Translations under genes and position numbers: made by a program
NCBI RefSeq assembly: GCF_004114975.1
Contig: NZ_CP030051.1
Location: 2,108,001-2,172,000, forward strand
Direction: 5' to 3'
Source: Bradyrhizobium guangdongense
Lineage (GTDB): Bacteria > Pseudomonadota > Alphaproteobacteria > Rhizobiales > Xanthobacteraceae
Length of the DNA stretch: 64,000 bases
Part shown: positions 9,386-21,349 of the stretch, one piece after another
Numbering within the stretch: position 1 is the first letter of the stretch
Layout: each line of letters starts with the position of its first letter
The notes under the pieces: generated by a model
The model's database searches: none
What the model was told of the DNA's origin: nothing
Seen by the model: only the letters and a program-made list of their open reading frames with translations

Positions 9386-10348
9386 ATGAAATTTAGCCGG
9401 CAAACAACGCTTCGTGCGCAAGCCACCGTGGCCGGCGTCGGCGTTCATTCCGGTCTTCCCGTCACCGTGACTCTTGGGCCTGCGCCGATCGACGCGGGTT
9501 TTATTTTTGTCCGGACCGGCCTCGACGGCTGCGACCGCGAAGTGCAGGCCACCGCGGAGCAGGTGGTCGCGACCGACTTCCAGACCGTCCTGGGCGACAG
9601 CAAGGGTCCGCTGGTTTCAACCGCCGAGCACGTGCTCGCCGCTTTGCGCGGCATGGGCGTGGACAACGCGACCATCGAAATCGACGGTCCGGAAGTGCCG
9701 ATCATGGACGGCAGCGCGGCACCCTTCGTCGCGGCCATCGACCAGGCCGGCATCGCAACCCAATCGGCACAGCGCCGCTTCATCCAGGTCCTCAAGCCGG
9801 TGTCGGTTGCAACGGGTGATTCGTTCGGCGAATTGCGCCCGTACGCCAACGGCTTCCGCACCGAGATCGAGATCAATTTCGCCAATCCCGTGATCGGCCG
9901 GCAGAGCTATGCGCTCGATCTATCGCCCGAGCGCTTCCGTCGGGAAATCGCACGCGCCCGCACTTTCGGCCTGATGTGCGATCAGGCCCGGCTCTGGGGC
10001 GCGGGCTATGCCCGCGGCGCCTCCTTCGACAATACCGTGGTGTTTGACGACGAGCGGCTGCTCAACCCCGAGGGCCTGCGCTACGCCGACGAATGCGCCC
10101 GCCACAAGGTGCTGGACGCGATCGGCGATCTCGCGCTGGCCGGCCTGCCGCTGCTCGGAGCCTATCGTTCGGTGCGTGGCGGCCACAAGCTCAACCACGC
10201 CGTCCTGACCGCGCTGCTCGCCGACCGTACCGCCTGGCGGGTGGTCGAGGGCGAGGCGGCCCGCCGCACCACGCGTCCCGTGGTCGAGGTTGGCAGCGGG
10301 ATCGTTGGCGGCCGGATCGCCGCCGCCTACGGGCCGGACGTGTCCTGA
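9386..10348 (+). CDS. lpxC: LpxC, UDP-3-O-acyl-N-acetylglucosamine deacetylase
   Basis: Zinc-dependent deacetylase, the committed step of lipid A synthesis, cytoplasmic. The product has 320 residues. The zinc His of STAEHVLAALRGMG, the MDGSAAPFV substrate loop, the RTFG loop, and the second zinc ligands in HKVLDAIGDLALAG are all visible, as is the catalytic His in the later GGHKLNHAVL. It follows ftsZ as in most dcw clusters but behind a terminator, so it is a separate unit. Confidence 0.97.
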   Translation: MKFSRQTTLRAQATVAGVGVHSGLPVTVTLGPAPIDAGFIFVRTGLDGCDREVQATAEQVVATDFQTVLGDSKGPLVSTAEHVLAALRGMGVDNATIEIDGPEVPIMDGSAAPFVAAIDQAGIATQSAQRRFIQVLKPVSVATGDSFGELRPYANGFRTEIEINFANPVIGRQSYALDLSPERFRREIARARTFGLMCDQARLWGAGYARGASFDNTVVFDDERLLNPEGLRYADECARHKVLDAIGDLALAGLPLLGAYRSVRGGHKLNHAVLTALLADRTAWRVVEGEAARRTTRPVVEVGSGIVGGRIAAAYGPDVS

Positions 10349-10591
10349 ACGGCTGCTGCGGCAGGCGCCGAAGCGGCACTTTCTCCGGGAAACTCCTGGT
10401 AACCATGATGCACTAGGATTGCGGCGTTTTCGCCTTAATCCGGGCGGAATGCCTGCCTATCCGATGGGTTAACAATCGATTTTCGATTACACCGACGTGG
10501 TCGCGTGGCAGGCACCACGGTACATTTCGCACCCATGATGGGGATCATGGGCCGGCGGGCACCGCATCACAGGGCGTCAGGTCTAGAATTC

Positions 10592-11482
10592 ATGTCGGCA
10601 CAGCGTATGACGCGCGGATATCTCTTGGTTTCTCCGATCGGAACTCGTCGGCTGCTTCAGGCGGCAACTCTCCTGCTGCTCGCGGTGCCGCTGGCTGGCT
10701 GCGGTACCGGGTCGCTCTGGGACAAGTTCACCCAGAAGGACGACACCTTCGTCGAGGAGCCCGCCGACAAGATCTACAATGAGGGCTTGTACCTCATGAA
10801 CGAAAAGAAGGACATGAAGGCGGCGACCAAGAAGTTCGAAGAGGTCGACCGCCAGCATCCTTATTCCGACTGGGCGCGCAAATCGCTGCTGATGTCGGCT
10901 TACGCGTCCTACCAGGGCGGCGACTATGACGGCTGCATCGGCGCCGCGACGCGCTACGTCACCCTGCATCCCGGCAGCCCGGATGCCGCCTACGCGCAGT
11001 ACCTGATCGCCGCATCCCATTACGACCAGATCCCGGATATCAGCCGCGACCAGGCCCGCACCGAGAAGGCGATCGCCTCGCTGGAAGAGGTGGTGCGCAA
11101 ATATCCGACCTCCGAATACGCGACCTCCGCCAAGGCCAAGATCGAGGGCGCCCGCGATCAGCTCGCCGGCAAGGAAATGAACGTCGGCCGCTACTACATG
11201 CAGAAGCGCGACTACACCGCCGCAATCAACCGCTACAAGACCGTGGTGACGCAGTATCAGACCACGCGCCACGTCGAGGAGGCGCTCTACCGCCTCACCG
11301 AGGCCTATATGTCGATCGGCATCGTCGGCGAGGCCCAGACCGCCGCCGCTGTGCTCGGCCACAATTTTCCTGACAGCCGCTGGTACAAGGACGCCTATAA
11401 TCTTGTAAAATCGGGCGGTCTCGAGCCGAGCGAGAATCAGGGGTCCTGGATCAGCCGGACCTTCAAGAAGATAGGCCTCTAG
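10592..11482 (+). CDS. bamD: BamD, outer-membrane assembly lipoprotein
   Basis: Essential lipoprotein of the BAM complex that folds beta-barrels into the outer membrane. The 296 residues start with a lipoprotein signal peptide whose lipobox LAGC puts the lipidated Cys at residue 37. TPR-like repeats follow: YNEGLYLMNEKKDMKAATKK, the DRQHPYSDWARKS repeat and NRYKTVVTQYQTT. ATG 10592 gives a sensible signal peptide; the frame extends back to 10505 without useful sequence, and ATG 10607 is a possible alternative start. Confidence 0.95.
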   Translation: MSAQRMTRGYLLVSPIGTRRLLQAATLLLLAVPLAGCGTGSLWDKFTQKDDTFVEEPADKIYNEGLYLMNEKKDMKAATKKFEEVDRQHPYSDWARKSLLMSAYASYQGGDYDGCIGAATRYVTLHPGSPDAAYAQYLIAASHYDQIPDISRDQARTEKAIASLEEVVRKYPTSEYATSAKAKIEGARDQLAGKEMNVGRYYMQKRDYTAAINRYKTVVTQYQTTRHVEEALYRLTEAYMSIGIVGEAQTAAAVLGHNFPDSRWYKDAYNLVKSGGLEPSENQGSWISRTFKKIGL

Positions 11483-11506
11483 GTCTCGGCTAGGAAATTT
11501 GGTTCC

Positions 11507-15507
<4,001 letters not shown>

Positions 15508-15522
15508 CGGGGTGCGCCTGGC

Positions 15523-16068
15523 CTAGTTGCGCGCCGGCTCTTTCCACCGGTTGATGATGGCGCTCTTGATCCGGCCTTCCTCGATCCAGACTTTGGCCGT
15601 TCGGCCTTCGGTCGGGCAGCAACGCGCATCATCTTCGCCGATGCTGAGCCCGTCGATTTCGACATAGGACGTCGAGGCGTTTGCGTCCTGCTTGAAGCTT
15701 ACGTTCTTGACCTGCGAAAACAGCGTGTCGTCGACCACGTTCTTTGCCAACGGTATCTTCCTGACCTGGGCAGCGGCCCGGAAGGGCTGCTTGACATAAA
15801 ACGCGCTCGTTGATGTCGCCCAATTGTTGCCGCCGCCGCAGCCGTCGACACCGTAGACCCAGAACACGATGAATTCATCGACGGGTCCATTATAGTTGCT
15901 GGTTATCGTTCCGGTGGCCTTGAGCGAGAAGTTGCACCCCGCGGTCTCCTTCTTCAGGATCTGGAGCATCGTCACGAGGGTATCGGTAGATTGTGATCGC
16001 GCCGCACTCGGCGCCAGCATCGCCGCCGCCAACAGCAGCCAATAAAGTACGCGCTTCGACGAAATCAT
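15523..16068 (-). CDS. Secreted protein of unknown function
   Basis: I do not recognise a family. The 181 residues begin with a clear Sec signal peptide (hydrophobic core YWLLLAAAMLAPSAARS). The mature part has paired cysteines (ETAGCNFS, GVDGCGGG, DDARCCPTEGR), so disulfides in the periplasm are likely, and many beta-type stretches. ATG 16068 gives the signal peptide; a TTG start five codons earlier is possible. It is convergent with ligA, 15 nt away, and precedes the MFS gene on the other side. Confidence 0.75.
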   Translation of the reverse strand: MISSKRVLYWLLLAAAMLAPSAARSQSTDTLVTMLQILKKETAGCNFSLKATGTITSNYNGPVDEFIVFWVYGVDGCGGGNNWATSTSAFYVKQPFRAAAQVRKIPLAKNVVDDTLFSQVKNVSFKQDANASTSYVEIDGLSIGEDDARCCPTEGRTAKVWIEEGRIKSAIINRWKEPARN

Positions 16069-16134
16069 CGGTTCGCCCCCCAAGCAGGTGTCCGCGCAGT
16101 ATTCGTGAGCGCAACGCGCTTGGCAATCGGCGGG

Positions 16135-17415
16135 CTACATCATCCCGGTCTCTTCCTCTTCCGCCTGCTCGATCAGTGCCTCGCTCACCATGATCTCGCC
16201 GCGCGGCACCACGAAGATCATCGTGCAGGCGCAGAGCAGCGAGATGGCGAGGACGGCGGAGGTGAGCGCCAGCGTGGTGGCCGAGTGGCCGCCGAGATAG
16301 GCGCCGAATTGCGACATCAGCGCGCCGATACCCTGTTGCAGAAAGCCCATCGCGCCCGAGGCGGTGCCGGCGGCTTCGGGACGGATGCTGATGGCGCCGG
16401 CCGCGGAATTCGCCATCACGAAGGCATTGCCGACCATCACGATCATCTGCGTGCCGAACAGCCAGCCAGGTGCTTCGTTCCAGCCGGTCAGACTCCACAT
16501 CAGGTTCAACAGGCTGCCGCAAAGCTGCAGGGCGAGCCCGAACCAGATCAGCTTCTCCAGCGCGTGCCGCGGCGCAAAGCGCACGCAGAGCAGATTGCCG
16601 ATCAGATACGCAAAGCCCGTCGTGGCGAACCACGCGCCGTATTCGGCGCTGGTCCGCCCCATCTGGGTCACGACGATGTAGGGACCGCCGCCGGCGAAGG
16701 TGAAGATGATCTGCGACGCCAGCACCTGGCACATCACATAGCCGATGAAGGCGCGGCTCTTGATCAGGCCGCCGACGTCGCTGCGAAAGCCGCCGCTGCC
16801 GACCGCTCGATCGCGACGCGTCTCCGGCAATGCGATGGCGATGCCGACGGCCACCGCAAGCGCACCGGCCGTGACGGCGTAGAAGATCGCGCGCCAGCCG
16901 AACGCGGTCTCGATCAGGCCGCCGGTGAGCGGCGAGACCATCTGGCCGATCATCAGGGCCGCGACCACGAGGCTGATCATGGAGGCAACGCGGTCGCGCT
17001 CATAGATGTCGCGGATGATGGCGCGGCTGATCACCATGCCGGAGGCGCCGCCGAGCGCCTGGAAGAAGCGCGCGGCGATCAGTTGCGGCAGGGTCTCGGT
17101 GAACATGCAGGCGACACTCGCCCCGACCATCAACGCGAGGCCGCCAAGCAGCACCGGGCGCCGGCCGAACTTGTCCGACAGCGGTCCCATGATGAGCTGC
17201 GACAGGGCGATGCCGACCATATAGAGCGACACCGTCATCTGCGCGATCGAGATGTCGCGACCGAACGTCGTTGCCAGCACGGGCAGCGCCGGGACCAGGA
17301 TGTACAGCGAGATCGGGGCGACCCCTGTCATGACGACCAGAAGCAGCAACACCACGCGCGAGGTCGCGATGTTCTTCGTCGCCGCCTCCGGCGGCCCGCT
17401 GATCATGCCGTGCAT
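16135..17415 (-). CDS. Bcr/CflA-type MFS multidrug efflux protein
   Basis: Inner-membrane proton-driven exporter with 12 predicted segments in 426 residues. The MFS motif between segments 2 and 3 reads GPLSDKFGRRPVLLGGL, and the Bcr/CflA region shows ARFFQALGGASGMVISRAIIRD. Family members export chloramphenicol, bicyclomycin, cysteine or sulfonamides; the substrate here is unknown. It reads on the minus strand, separated by 96 nt from the peptidase gene upstream of it. Confidence 0.88.
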   Translation of the reverse strand: MHGMISGPPEAATKNIATSRVVLLLLVVMTGVAPISLYILVPALPVLATTFGRDISIAQMTVSLYMVGIALSQLIMGPLSDKFGRRPVLLGGLALMVGASVACMFTETLPQLIAARFFQALGGASGMVISRAIIRDIYERDRVASMISLVVAALMIGQMVSPLTGGLIETAFGWRAIFYAVTAGALAVAVGIAIALPETRRDRAVGSGGFRSDVGGLIKSRAFIGYVMCQVLASQIIFTFAGGGPYIVVTQMGRTSAEYGAWFATTGFAYLIGNLLCVRFAPRHALEKLIWFGLALQLCGSLLNLMWSLTGWNEAPGWLFGTQMIVMVGNAFVMANSAAGAISIRPEAAGTASGAMGFLQQGIGALMSQFGAYLGGHSATTLALTSAVLAISLLCACTMIFVVPRGEIMVSEALIEQAEEEETGMM

Positions 17416-17511
17416 CGCCGGACACTAGCCGTATCGCATCGCGAGCGAATACGGCCATTTCGGAATACGGCTATGCGCGCGGCGTCAAGGCGCGGCAGTC
17501 TTGGGACGGAT

Positions 17512-19341
17512 TCAGGCCCGCAGCTCCGCCGTCGCTTGGTCGAGCCAGCTCTTCGTCGCCTCATCCAGCGCCGGCCGCACCTCGTCGCGGACACGCGCGT
17601 GGTAAGAATTGAGCCAGGCGAGTTCCTCCTTGCTCAGCATCGATGTGTCGATGAGCCGGCGGTCGATCGGCGCGAGCGTCAGCGTCTCGAACGCGTTCAT
17701 CGACTTCTCGGCGCCCTTGATGCTGGCTTCGACCACCAGCTCGAGGTTTTCGATGCGGATGCCGAAACCGTCGGTCTTGTAATAGCCGGGCTCGTTGGAG
17801 AGGATCATGCCGCGCTTGAGCGGCGTGGTGCCGAGCTTCGAGATCCGCGCCGGTCCTTCGTGGACCGAGAGATAGCTGCCGACGCCGTGGCCGGTGCCGT
17901 GCTCGAAATCGACGCCGGCGGCCCAGAGATATTGCCGTGCCAGCGTATCGAGCTGCGCGCCGGTGGTGCCGTCGGGGAAGACCGCGCGGGCGATCGCGAT
18001 ATGGCCGCGCAGCACGCGGGTGAAGCGGTCGCGCATCTCCGCCGTCGGTTCGCCGACAGCCATGGTGCGCGTCACGTCGGTGGTGCCGTCTTCATATTGC
18101 GCGCCGGAATCGATCAGCAGGAGATCGCCGGGTACGATGCGCCGGTTGCTCTTGCGGGTGACGCGGTAGTGCACGATGGCGCCGTTCGGACCGGTGCCCG
18201 ATATGGTCGGGAACGACACGTCCTTCAGCGCGCCGGTGTCGCGGCGGAACGTTTCCAGCGCTTCGACCGCGTCGATTTCGGTCAGCTTGCCGCTTGCCGC
18301 CTCGCGATCGATGAAGGCGAGAAAGCGCGCCAGCGCGATGGCGTCGCGACGGTGCGCGGTCTGCGTGCCCTTGATTTCGGTCGCGTTCTTGACCGCCTTC
18401 AGCAGCGCGATCGGATCGCTGCCGCGCACGGGCTTGCCGCCGGCGCCCGCGATCAGCCGGCTCAGGGCGTCGGCCGCGGTGGCGCTGTCGAGCGCGATTG
18501 CCCCGCCGCTTCTCGCCAGCGCCATCAGCGTCGGCGTCAGCGCATCGGGCTCGCGCACGTCGGCCGATTGCTCGAGATGATCGCGCGTCAGGTTCGAGAG
18601 CTTGCGGTGGTCGATGAAAACAGTGGGCCGCCCGACCTTGGGCACCACCGCATAGGACAGCGGCAGCGGCGTATGTGCGACGTCGGCGCCGCGGATGTTG
18701 AAGCTCCAGGCGACCGCATGGCTGTCGGACAGCACCAGGGCATCGGCGCCCAGCTTCTCGATCTCGGCCTTGATCTGCGCCAGCTTCTCGGCCTCCGCCA
18801 CGCCCGCATATTGCAGGCCGTGGATCGCCACCGGCGCGATGGGCGGCTGCGGCCGGTCGTGCCAGACCGCATCGACCGGATTGCTGTCGACCGCCACCAG
18901 TTCGGCGCCCGCCTTGGCGCAGGCGGCGGAGAGCCGCTCGGCTGCCGCAAAAGTGTGCAGCCACGGATCAAATCCTAGGCGATCGCCTGATTTGAGATGC
19001 GCCGAGACCCAGCTCTCGGGAGGCGGATCGATTAGCGATTCCACCGCCCAGGCCTTGGCGTCGACCTGCTTGGCTGCCTGGATCGTGTAGCGGCCGTCGA
19101 CGAACAATGCGGCTTCCTGGGCCAGCACCACGGCAAGGCCGGCCGAGCCGGTGAAGCCGGTCAGCCAGGCGAGCCGCTCTTCGGAGGGCGCCACATATTC
19201 ATTCTGCTGCTGGTCGGCCCGCGGAACGACGAAGCCGCTCAATTTGCGGCGGGTGAGTTCTTCACGGAGCGCAGCCAGCCGCGCCGTCAATGCGACGCCG
19301 GCCTCCGGCTCCTCGAATGTCTGGAAGTGTGCTTCGAACAT
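17512..19341 (-). CDS. Aminopeptidase P family protein (Xaa-Pro aminopeptidase, M24B)
   Basis: Metallopeptidase that releases the N-terminal residue before proline. The 609-residue length fits the three-domain form, with two creatinase-like N-terminal domains and a C-terminal pita-bread domain. Metal ligands are visible: two Asp in DSGAQYEDGTTDVTRT, His in GTGHGVGSYLSVHEGP, Glu in ILSNEPGYY and Glu in RIENLELVVE. No signal peptide is seen, so it is probably cytoplasmic. Nothing nearby suggests a specific pathway. Confidence 0.92.
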   Translation of the reverse strand: MFEAHFQTFEEPEAGVALTARLAALREELTRRKLSGFVVPRADQQQNEYVAPSEERLAWLTGFTGSAGLAVVLAQEAALFVDGRYTIQAAKQVDAKAWAVESLIDPPPESWVSAHLKSGDRLGFDPWLHTFAAAERLSAACAKAGAELVAVDSNPVDAVWHDRPQPPIAPVAIHGLQYAGVAEAEKLAQIKAEIEKLGADALVLSDSHAVAWSFNIRGADVAHTPLPLSYAVVPKVGRPTVFIDHRKLSNLTRDHLEQSADVREPDALTPTLMALARSGGAIALDSATAADALSRLIAGAGGKPVRGSDPIALLKAVKNATEIKGTQTAHRRDAIALARFLAFIDREAASGKLTEIDAVEALETFRRDTGALKDVSFPTISGTGPNGAIVHYRVTRKSNRRIVPGDLLLIDSGAQYEDGTTDVTRTMAVGEPTAEMRDRFTRVLRGHIAIARAVFPDGTTGAQLDTLARQYLWAAGVDFEHGTGHGVGSYLSVHEGPARISKLGTTPLKRGMILSNEPGYYKTDGFGIRIENLELVVEASIKGAEKSMNAFETLTLAPIDRRLIDTSMLSKEELAWLNSYHARVRDEVRPALDEATKSWLDQATAELRA

Positions 19342-19526
19342 GGCTCAGTTTAGGATCATGGGGATCAGTCCGCAATCTAGACGCAATTGCCGTCTCATCT
19401 GGCATGGACTGTGCTTGAAAATGTTCCATTCGAATTGAGTGGAGTAATGGATGCGGCAGTTGCGCTTCGTCCGGATGTCGGGAAAATTCGAGCAAGTGGT
19501 TCGTCTCAACGGCGAGGGGACACACG

Positions 19527-19706
19527 ATGCCAGCGTTCACCTTTGAGAAGATTTCGCCGCCGGTGCGCCGCGCACCCGCAGCCAAGACACCGAAAAAGCC
19601 GCGCGGCCTCATCAGCCAGATGATCGACCGCGTCGCCGAGCGTCGCGCCAGGCGCGCCTTGCAGGGCGAGCGCGCGATGCGCGGGGACGATAAGCCGGCG
19701 GAGTAG
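19527..19706 (+). CDS. Small basic protein of unknown function
   Basis: A 59-residue protein starting MPAFTFEKISPPVRR, with a Pro/Lys/Arg-rich middle and a helical, strongly basic segment (MIDRVAERRARRALQGER). A GGCGAGGGG ribosome site lies about 7 nt before the ATG. I believe similar short proteins occur in rhizobia but cannot confirm it. It may bind nucleic acid or ribosomes; that is a guess from charge. It lies in a 486-nt space between two minus-strand genes. Confidence 0.6.
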   Translation: MPAFTFEKISPPVRRAPAAKTPKKPRGLISQMIDRVAERRARRALQGERAMRGDDKPAE

Positions 19707-19724
19707 GGCAGCCTCGACAGTCTT

Positions 19725-19817
19725 GTAGCCTGGGCAAAGACGCAGAGCGCCGTGCCCACGGATTACCTCGTATCGGCGGACGAAAGTGGTGGGCACGCTA
19801 CGCTTTGCCCACCCTAC
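19725..19817. repeat. Inverted repeat between the small basic gene and prmA
   Basis: The left arm (from GTAGCCTGGGCAAAG) and right arm (CTTTGCCCACCCTAC at the end, with GTGGGCACG inside) are complementary with a few mismatches over about 30 nt each. The pattern, TGGGCAAAG paired with CTTTGCCCA around GTGCCCAC, is another dispersed-repeat type. It lies between convergent genes and could act as a two-way terminator. Confidence 0.7.
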
Positions 19818-19827
19818 GAGAGCTCGC

Positions 19828-20715
19828 TCAATCCACTTTCCGCAGCAACAAACTGCTCCAGCCCTCGATCCGCAGATGCCGAAGCGGCACGAGGCCGCGC
19901 GCGCGGTAAGCGGCGATCACGGCGGGCGCCTGATGGGTCAGCAGGCCGGAGAGGATGACGCGAGCGCCGGGCGCGAGATGCCGGACCATCGGGCCCGCCA
20001 ATTGCCGCAGGGGATTGGCAAGGATGTTGGCGAGCACCAGGTCGAACGGACCGCTCTTGGCAAAATCCGGCGCAGCGAAGCCGGTGGCGCGGATCACCCG
20101 CACATATTGGCCTGTTTCGTTCAGGGCTGCGTTCTCGGCCGCGACCCGTACAGAAGGCGGATCGATGTCGGAGGCCAGCACCCTCAGATGCAGCGCCTTG
20201 GCGGCTGCGATGCCCAGCACACCGGTTCCGGTGCCGAGATCGAGCACGCGCTTCGGCCGCGCATGTTTCAGGACATGGTCAAGCAGGAGTAAACAGCCAC
20301 GCGTAGTGCCGTGGTGTCCGGTCCCGAAGGCGAGTGCCGCTTCGATCTCGATGGCGAGCTTGTTCGGCGCCACGCGGTCGCGGTCGTGGCTGCCGTGGAC
20401 GACGAAGCGTCCGGCCGGGACCGGGACGAGGTCCTCCAGGCTCGCCTTGACCCAGTCCTTTGCCTCGACCGTGTCGAAGGCAAGCCTGGCGGCGACGTCA
20501 TTTCCTGCTGAATTTGCAACGAGTTCGCGTAGGCCCGCCTGATCCGGCGCCGCGGCGAAATGCAGCGTGACGTCCCATTGCCCGTCCGGTCGCTCGAAGG
20601 CGGCGACCGCGGCATCGCCCTCGAAAAAGACCTCGGTCAACACATCGACCACGCGCCTGGCTGCGGCTTCGGTGCCGATCGAAAAGCTGGCGCGATGGGT
20701 AGGGGAAAGCTGCAT
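19828..20715 (-). CDS. prmA: PrmA, ribosomal protein L11 methyltransferase
   Basis: SAM-dependent enzyme that trimethylates ribosomal protein L11, cytoplasmic. The 295 residues carry the PrmA linker region and the motif I loop DLGTGTGVLGIAAAK, then DIDPPSVRVAAENAALN and LVLANILANPLRQLA, which holds the post-II NxxA motif expected for amide methylation. AFGTGHHGTTRGCL is the family-specific loop. The ATG lies opposite a 156-nt AT-rich gap shared with the divergent pilin gene. Confidence 0.94.
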   Translation of the reverse strand: MQLSPTHRASFSIGTEAAARRVVDVLTEVFFEGDAAVAAFERPDGQWDVTLHFAAAPDQAGLRELVANSAGNDVAARLAFDTVEAKDWVKASLEDLVPVPAGRFVVHGSHDRDRVAPNKLAIEIEAALAFGTGHHGTTRGCLLLLDHVLKHARPKRVLDLGTGTGVLGIAAAKALHLRVLASDIDPPSVRVAAENAALNETGQYVRVIRATGFAAPDFAKSGPFDLVLANILANPLRQLAGPMVRHLAPGARVILSGLLTHQAPAVIAAYRARGLVPLRHLRIEGWSSLLLRKVD

Positions 20716-20871
20716 CCTAAGGTTCCGTTGGTTTCAATTTGGGGAACTTTTCTTCCCAATTTTCCGCACAAGTTGCGGTTCCCGGCTTAACTCGATCGTA
20801 GGCGGTGCGACCGTACATTTCCGGATGATGGAGCTAACCGGCACATCCTTAAATGGAGATGGAGGCGAGTC

Positions 20872-21036
20872 TTGAAGCGCATGGTTTCGAAGTTCTGGTC
20901 CGATGAGTCTGGCGCGACTGCGATTGAATACGGGCTGATCGCGGCCGGTATCGCGCTGGCGATCATCACGGTGGTGAACAGCCTGGGCACCACGCTGAAC
21001 GACAAGTTCACCTCGATTAGCAGCTCCTTGAAGTAA
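20872..21036 (+). CDS. Flp/Fap-type pilin subunit, TTG start
   Basis: Small 54-residue prepilin of the Flp (tight adherence) type. A short basic leader MKRMVSKFWSDESG precedes the processing site G/ATAIEYGLIAA, typical of Flp pilins, and a hydrophobic helix follows. I choose TTG at 20872: a GGAGG ribosome site ends 6 nt before it, and it restores the usual MKxxVxxF leader. The ATG at 20881 would be 15 nt from that site. No tad/cpa assembly genes or prepilin peptidase lie nearby, so secretion would depend on genes elsewhere. Confidence 0.88.
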   Translation: MKRMVSKFWSDESGATAIEYGLIAAGIALAIITVVNSLGTTLNDKFTSISSSLK

Positions 21037-21339
21037 TTTCTGCCTCCCATTTTCCGGCGGCGGCCACTTTCTTCATAGACGGCATTTTCGACGACCAGCC
21101 CGCCCAGAGGATTCTCCCTTGGCGGGCGAAGTCGTGTTGGGGGGAGCCCGAGGCGGTGATCGCTGCCTGTGTCCACGGGTTATCCACGCGTGACCCGGGG
21201 GGTCATCCACAGCCTCGTATCGGGCCTATCCGCCGCCCTCCCACAGTTTGGTTCGCGGCTTGTACCCAGGGGCCGCGACAGACTTCCACAGCTTCATCAC
21301 AGCGCTGCGAGCAGGCCTGTCCACAGCCCGTCCACAGAC
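21037..21339. other. Gene-free interval after the Flp pilin
   Basis: About 303 nt without a gene. The first 130 nt show only a GCCCGCC/GGCGGGC hairpin near 21100-21130. The rest is filled by the CCAC-core array described separately (21170-21349). Confidence 0.7.
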
Positions 21340-21349
21340 CTATCCACGG
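21170..21349 (+). promoter_or_regulatory. Phased cluster of DnaA-box-like sites
   Basis: Eight CCAC cores, all on the + strand, start at 21173, 21184, 21207, 21241, 21286, 21321, 21332 and 21344. The best 9-mers are TTATCCACG (21180) and TCATCCACA (21203), each one mismatch from the DnaA box TTATCCACA; CTGTCCACA and CTATCCACG have two. The gaps of 11, 23, 34, 45, 35, 11 and 12 nt are close to whole multiples of 11.3, so the sites face the same side of the helix. A DnaA-binding role is inference. Confidence 0.5.

Noticed and set aside
16105..18978. 957-residue + strand open frame
   Set aside because: It lies opposite the MFS and aminopeptidase genes and reads as His/Arg/Gly-rich nonsense, a mirror of real codons.
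21170..21349. Replication origin
   Set aside because: DnaA-box-like sites are present, but there is no AT-rich unwinding region and none of the usual alphaproteobacterial origin neighbours such as hemE, dnaA or parAB.
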